A stretch of 25,831 nucleotides of DNA, taken from the NCBI GenBank assembly GCA_003543245.1, contig DPJB01000002.1:26922-52752 (forward strand). Reading direction: 5' to 3'. Source of the stretch: Moraxellaceae bacterium. GTDB taxonomy: Bacteria; Pseudomonadota; Gammaproteobacteria; Pseudomonadales; Moraxellaceae. Shown piece after piece: positions 23,897 to 25,831 of this stretch; within the stretch, counting starts at the first letter, position 1, and every line of letters begins with the position of its first letter. Position numbers and translations under genes: made by a program. The notes below the pieces were generated by a model. It was not told the origin of the DNA. It saw nothing but the letters and a program-made list of their open reading frames with translations, and did not search any database.

Positions 23897-23937
23897 CAAC
23901 ATGTATGTTGATACCAATCGGTCACCCTTGCTGTCAA
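23897..23937 (-). promoter_or_regulatory. Promoter of acyl-CoA dehydrogenase gene with overlapping operator
   Basis: On the minus strand TTGACA (23932-23937), an 18-base spacer and TATCAA (23908-23913) form a good promoter. An inverted repeat, CAACAT-GT-ATGTTG (23897-23910), overlaps the -10 box, where a repressor would block polymerase. CGGTCG (23890) and CGGTCA (23919) flank it as a possible extended site. The divergent TetR gene supplies the obvious candidate repressor. Confidence 0.6.
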
Positions 23938-24055
23938 CGTTACAACCCGGTCTCTTGAGGCCAGCCGCATGGCCCCGGCTGACCACGCAGCCCACATAAC
24001 ACTTGCAATCCACTGATAAACAAAAGAAAAATCCGCCGATTCCGCTGGAGCCTGC

Positions 24056-24763
24056 ATGCCTGATCCCTCTCACCCCGTCCCGCCGAACCCCATCCTGTCG
24101 CAGGGTGCACGGCGTACCCAGCTTGAGCGCAGCGAGGCCATGCGCCAGCGCCTGATTGACGCGACGCTGTCCTGCCTGGAAACAGAGGGGTATGCCGGCA
24201 CCACCATCAGCAGGATTGTCGAGCGTGCCGAGGTGTCGCGTGGCGCACCTGTGCACCACTTTCCGTCCAAGGCCGCCCTGATCGAGGCCACGGCCGAGCA
24301 GCTGGTCCGCCATGTCTATGTACGACTGGGCGAAGCCCTGCTGGGACTGGATGACTGCGATGACCGACTGCGCGCCATGGTGCAGAACGCCTGGCGCTCC
24401 GTATTCGGTACCCGCGAGCACGCCGCGATCATGGAGTTGTTGCTGGCCAGCCGGCACGATGCGGAGCTGGCGGCAATGATGAAACGCCTGTGGTCGGCAG
24501 GTTACCGCCTGATCAGCGGCGCTGCTGAGCACTACTTTGAACCACTTGATGCAAAAACCAGTGTGCCCGAGCTGATGATCCTGATGCAGTGGCTGTTGCG
24601 CGGCATGGCGCTGGATCGTCATCTGGTCGACAGCCCGCAACTCTACGACGACTCACTCGAGTTGTGGTGTGAGCTGATGGCCTCACGCATCAAGCCACGT
24701 CAGGGTGTCACCACCCCGCCGCCCCGGCCGGACTTCTGGGACAGCACGCTCGCCGGAGAATAG
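24056..24763 (+). CDS. TetR/AcrR-family transcriptional regulator
   Basis: The 235-aa repressor-type protein has an N-terminal HTH at about 27-75 (RQRLIDATLSCLETEGYAGT, then ISRIVERAEVSRGAPVHHFPSKAALIEAT). The HHFPSK segment is the TetR recognition-helix end, usually YYHFPSK. The helical ligand-binding domain follows (about 85-205). An extra N-terminal stretch (PDPSHPVPPNPILSQG) and a Pro-rich tail are probably disordered. SD GGAG is 5 bases before the ATG. It is divergent from the acyl-CoA dehydrogenase gene and most likely represses it through the inverted repeat at 23897-23910, with an acyl-CoA or related ligand as inducer; ligand is inference. A strong terminator follows. Confidence 0.92.
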   Translation: MPDPSHPVPPNPILSQGARRTQLERSEAMRQRLIDATLSCLETEGYAGTTISRIVERAEVSRGAPVHHFPSKAALIEATAEQLVRHVYVRLGEALLGLDDCDDRLRAMVQNAWRSVFGTREHAAIMELLLASRHDAELAAMMKRLWSAGYRLISGAAEHYFEPLDAKTSVPELMILMQWLLRGMALDRHLVDSPQLYDDSLELWCELMASRIKPRQGVTTPPPRPDFWDSTLAGE

Positions 24764-24791
24764 TTACACGGCACGCAGATTAAATGCGCAC

Positions 24792-24830
24792 AATAAAAAA
24801 GGCCGGGCAACATGCCCGGCCTTTTTTATT
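24792..24830. terminator. Bidirectional terminator between TetR and SRPBCC genes
   Basis: A stem of at least 17 bp (24792-24808 with 24814-24830), with an A run on one side and a T run on the other, serves the converging TetR (plus) and SRPBCC (minus) genes. Confidence 0.93.
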
Positions 24831-24861
24831 GGCGCCATCACACCCGGAGACACAACTGCAT

Positions 24862-25284
24862 TCAGAGACGCATTGCCTTCAGGCCGCGACGAATGGATTT
24901 CTCCAGGCCCGGACGAATCAGACTGGCCACCAGCGGCAGCTTGCCCTCGAACACAATGGTGTAATGCAGGCGGGAACCTTCGCCCAGCGAATAAAAGCGC
25001 ATCACGCCGTGATGATTCTTGAGCGGACTGCCACGGGTAATGCGGTATTCAATCAGTTCGTTTTCCTTGAATGCCGTCACTGTCTCTTCAAAGGCAGGGG
25101 CAATCAGGATGCGCAGCTCACGTGCCGAGCCAACACCATTCGGATGCTCTGCGCCAGCCTTGATGGTGCGGATTTTTGCCGGCTTGAAAATGCTTTCCAG
25201 ATTTTCATGCACGCTCAGGAAGGCAAACACCTGGCTGACCGGATAGGGAAATTCCTGAACGATCTCGATACGTTGCTGGGCCAC
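24862..25284 (-). CDS. SRPBCC/START-like ligand-binding family protein
   Basis: The 140-aa protein has the polyketide cyclase/START-like helix-grip pattern: IEIVQEFPYPVSQVFAFLSVHENLESIF at the N terminus, then strands with GVGSARELRI, ETVTAFKENELIEYRITRG and RLHYTIVFEGKLPLV, and a long C-terminal helix (GLEKSIRRGLKAM). Such proteins bind lipids or hydrophobic ligands in a central cavity; the ligand here is unknown. There is no signal peptide, so it is cytoplasmic. The start is a GTG at 25284, with GAGGA 6 bases upstream. It lies after the NfeD-like gene in the same direction, but a terminator separates them. Confidence 0.88.
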   Translation of the reverse strand: MAQQRIEIVQEFPYPVSQVFAFLSVHENLESIFKPAKIRTIKAGAEHPNGVGSARELRILIAPAFEETVTAFKENELIEYRITRGSPLKNHHGVMRFYSLGEGSRLHYTIVFEGKLPLVASLIRPGLEKSIRRGLKAMRL

Positions 25285-25313
25285 GGGGATTCCTCAAAAA
25301 TTAAAATTCAGAC

Positions 25314-25341
25314 AAAAAAACTCCCCGCCTCAGACGGGGAG
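25314..25341 (-). terminator. Intrinsic terminator after the NfeD-like gene
   Basis: On the minus strand, CTCCCCG (25335-25341) pairs with CGGGGAG (25321-25327) and is followed by seven T (25314-25320). It lies 8 bases beyond the NfeD-like stop. Confidence 0.85.
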
Positions 25342-25349
25342 CCACATGA

Positions 25350-25796
25350 TCACACCCGCACAAGACGGAACGTCATGCCTTCTACTGCAGCAATCCGCAC
25401 ATGCGTTCCTGCCGGCATGTCGTCACCGACGGCATTCCAGTAGGTATCATCCAGATGCACACGACCCTGGCCATTTGAAATGGCTTCGGTCAGCACCAGC
25501 TCACGCCCGACAAAACCGGAAAGACGGTTATTGAGGCCAGAGGCCGCATCGCGCCCTTCCATTTTCTGCAGGGGACGATAGCGCTGCCAACCGAGCAGTG
25601 CCAGCACCGTGGCCACGGCAAACACCAGCGCCTGCACCGTGGGTGATGGTGCAAACAGCCACGTCACCAGTGCCGTCAGAAACATGGCGCCGCTGAACCA
25701 GAGAAAGAACAGCGTATTACCGACCACCTCAAGTACCAGCAGGAAAATACCGAAGCTTAACCACCACAACGCGGGGTTCTGGGCAAAGCTGTCCAT
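25350..25796 (-). CDS. NfeD/YbbJ-like membrane protein
   Basis: The 148-aa protein has hydrophobic segments at about 10-30 (WWLSFGIFLLVLEVVGNTLFF), 32-50 and 55-70, then a soluble OB-fold (about 85-148: LSGFVGRELVLTEAISNGQG, VHLDDTYWNAVGDDMPAGTHV, AAVEGMTFRLV), the layout of E. coli YbbJ. NfeD proteins work with SPFH/stomatin proteins such as QmcA in membrane quality control; that partner would be expected nearby, possibly outside the window. I choose the ATG at 25796, with AAGGA 9 bases upstream; a TTG three codons earlier is in frame. The last 35 bases of the window (25797-25831) hold only its leader. Confidence 0.88.
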   Translation of the reverse strand: MDSFAQNPALWWLSFGIFLLVLEVVGNTLFFLWFSGAMFLTALVTWLFAPSPTVQALVFAVATVLALLGWQRYRPLQKMEGRDAASGLNNRLSGFVGRELVLTEAISNGQGRVHLDDTYWNAVGDDMPAGTHVRIAAVEGMTFRLVRV

Positions 25797-25831
25797 TCCG
25801 TTCAATCCTTCAGGTTGTGCTGCACTTGTTT

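Overview
The window looks like a gammaproteobacterial chromosome. It carries the rpsF-priB-rpsR-rplI-dnaB order, an rlmB-rnr pair and a CCA-encoding tRNA-Leu(CAG). An acyl-CoA dehydrogenase divergent from a TetR regulator and two unusual secreted proteins would suit a marine oil-degrader type genus such as Alcanivorax. That genus guess is inference; no marker in the sequence fixes it.

Region 1 (1-8808) is core chromosome. On the minus strand, rpsF, priB, rpsR and rplI run from a promoter near 2742-2770 to a terminator at 1145-1172, followed by a dnaB gene cut off by the window start. On the plus strand, two related exported proteins (2896-3528 and 3624-5234) sit between rpsF and rlmB. rlmB and rnr form a tight minus-strand pair, and rnr is divergent from tRNA-Leu.

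Region 2 (8788-22506) is a 13.7-kb integrated element in tRNA-Leu. Both ends carry the same 24-bp sequence, which is the 3' end of the tRNA gene. Next to the intact tRNA lies a tyrosine integrase. It is followed by a short RadC/JAB protein, two overlooked tiny membrane proteins (45 and 43 aa), and an AT-rich two-gene cassette: an OLD-type ATPase/TOPRIM nuclease plus a PD-(D/E)XK nuclease fused to a NACHT STAND NTPase. This cassette is the best candidate for a little-described defence system. The element also has a DUF2188-like protein, a serine recombinase, a hairpin-rich non-coding stretch, a CHC2/TOPRIM primase fused to an SF3-type helicase, a minus-strand pair (membrane/coiled-coil/cysteine-rich protein and lipoprotein) and a divergent XRE regulator with a perfect palindrome in between. 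With its own primase-helicase and no virion genes, it resembles a phage satellite or replicating integrative element carrying defence cargo.

Region 3 (22507-25831) is core chromosome again. It starts with a strong terminator that was probably the original tRNA-Leu terminator. It continues with an LCAD/IVD-type acyl-CoA dehydrogenase, its divergent TetR regulator, a START/SRPBCC-like protein and an NfeD/YbbJ-like membrane protein.

The element appears to have separated the tRNA from its terminator, so the integrase may be read from the tRNA promoter. Repeated TGGTACA motifs at both ends are likely recombination-protein binding sites.
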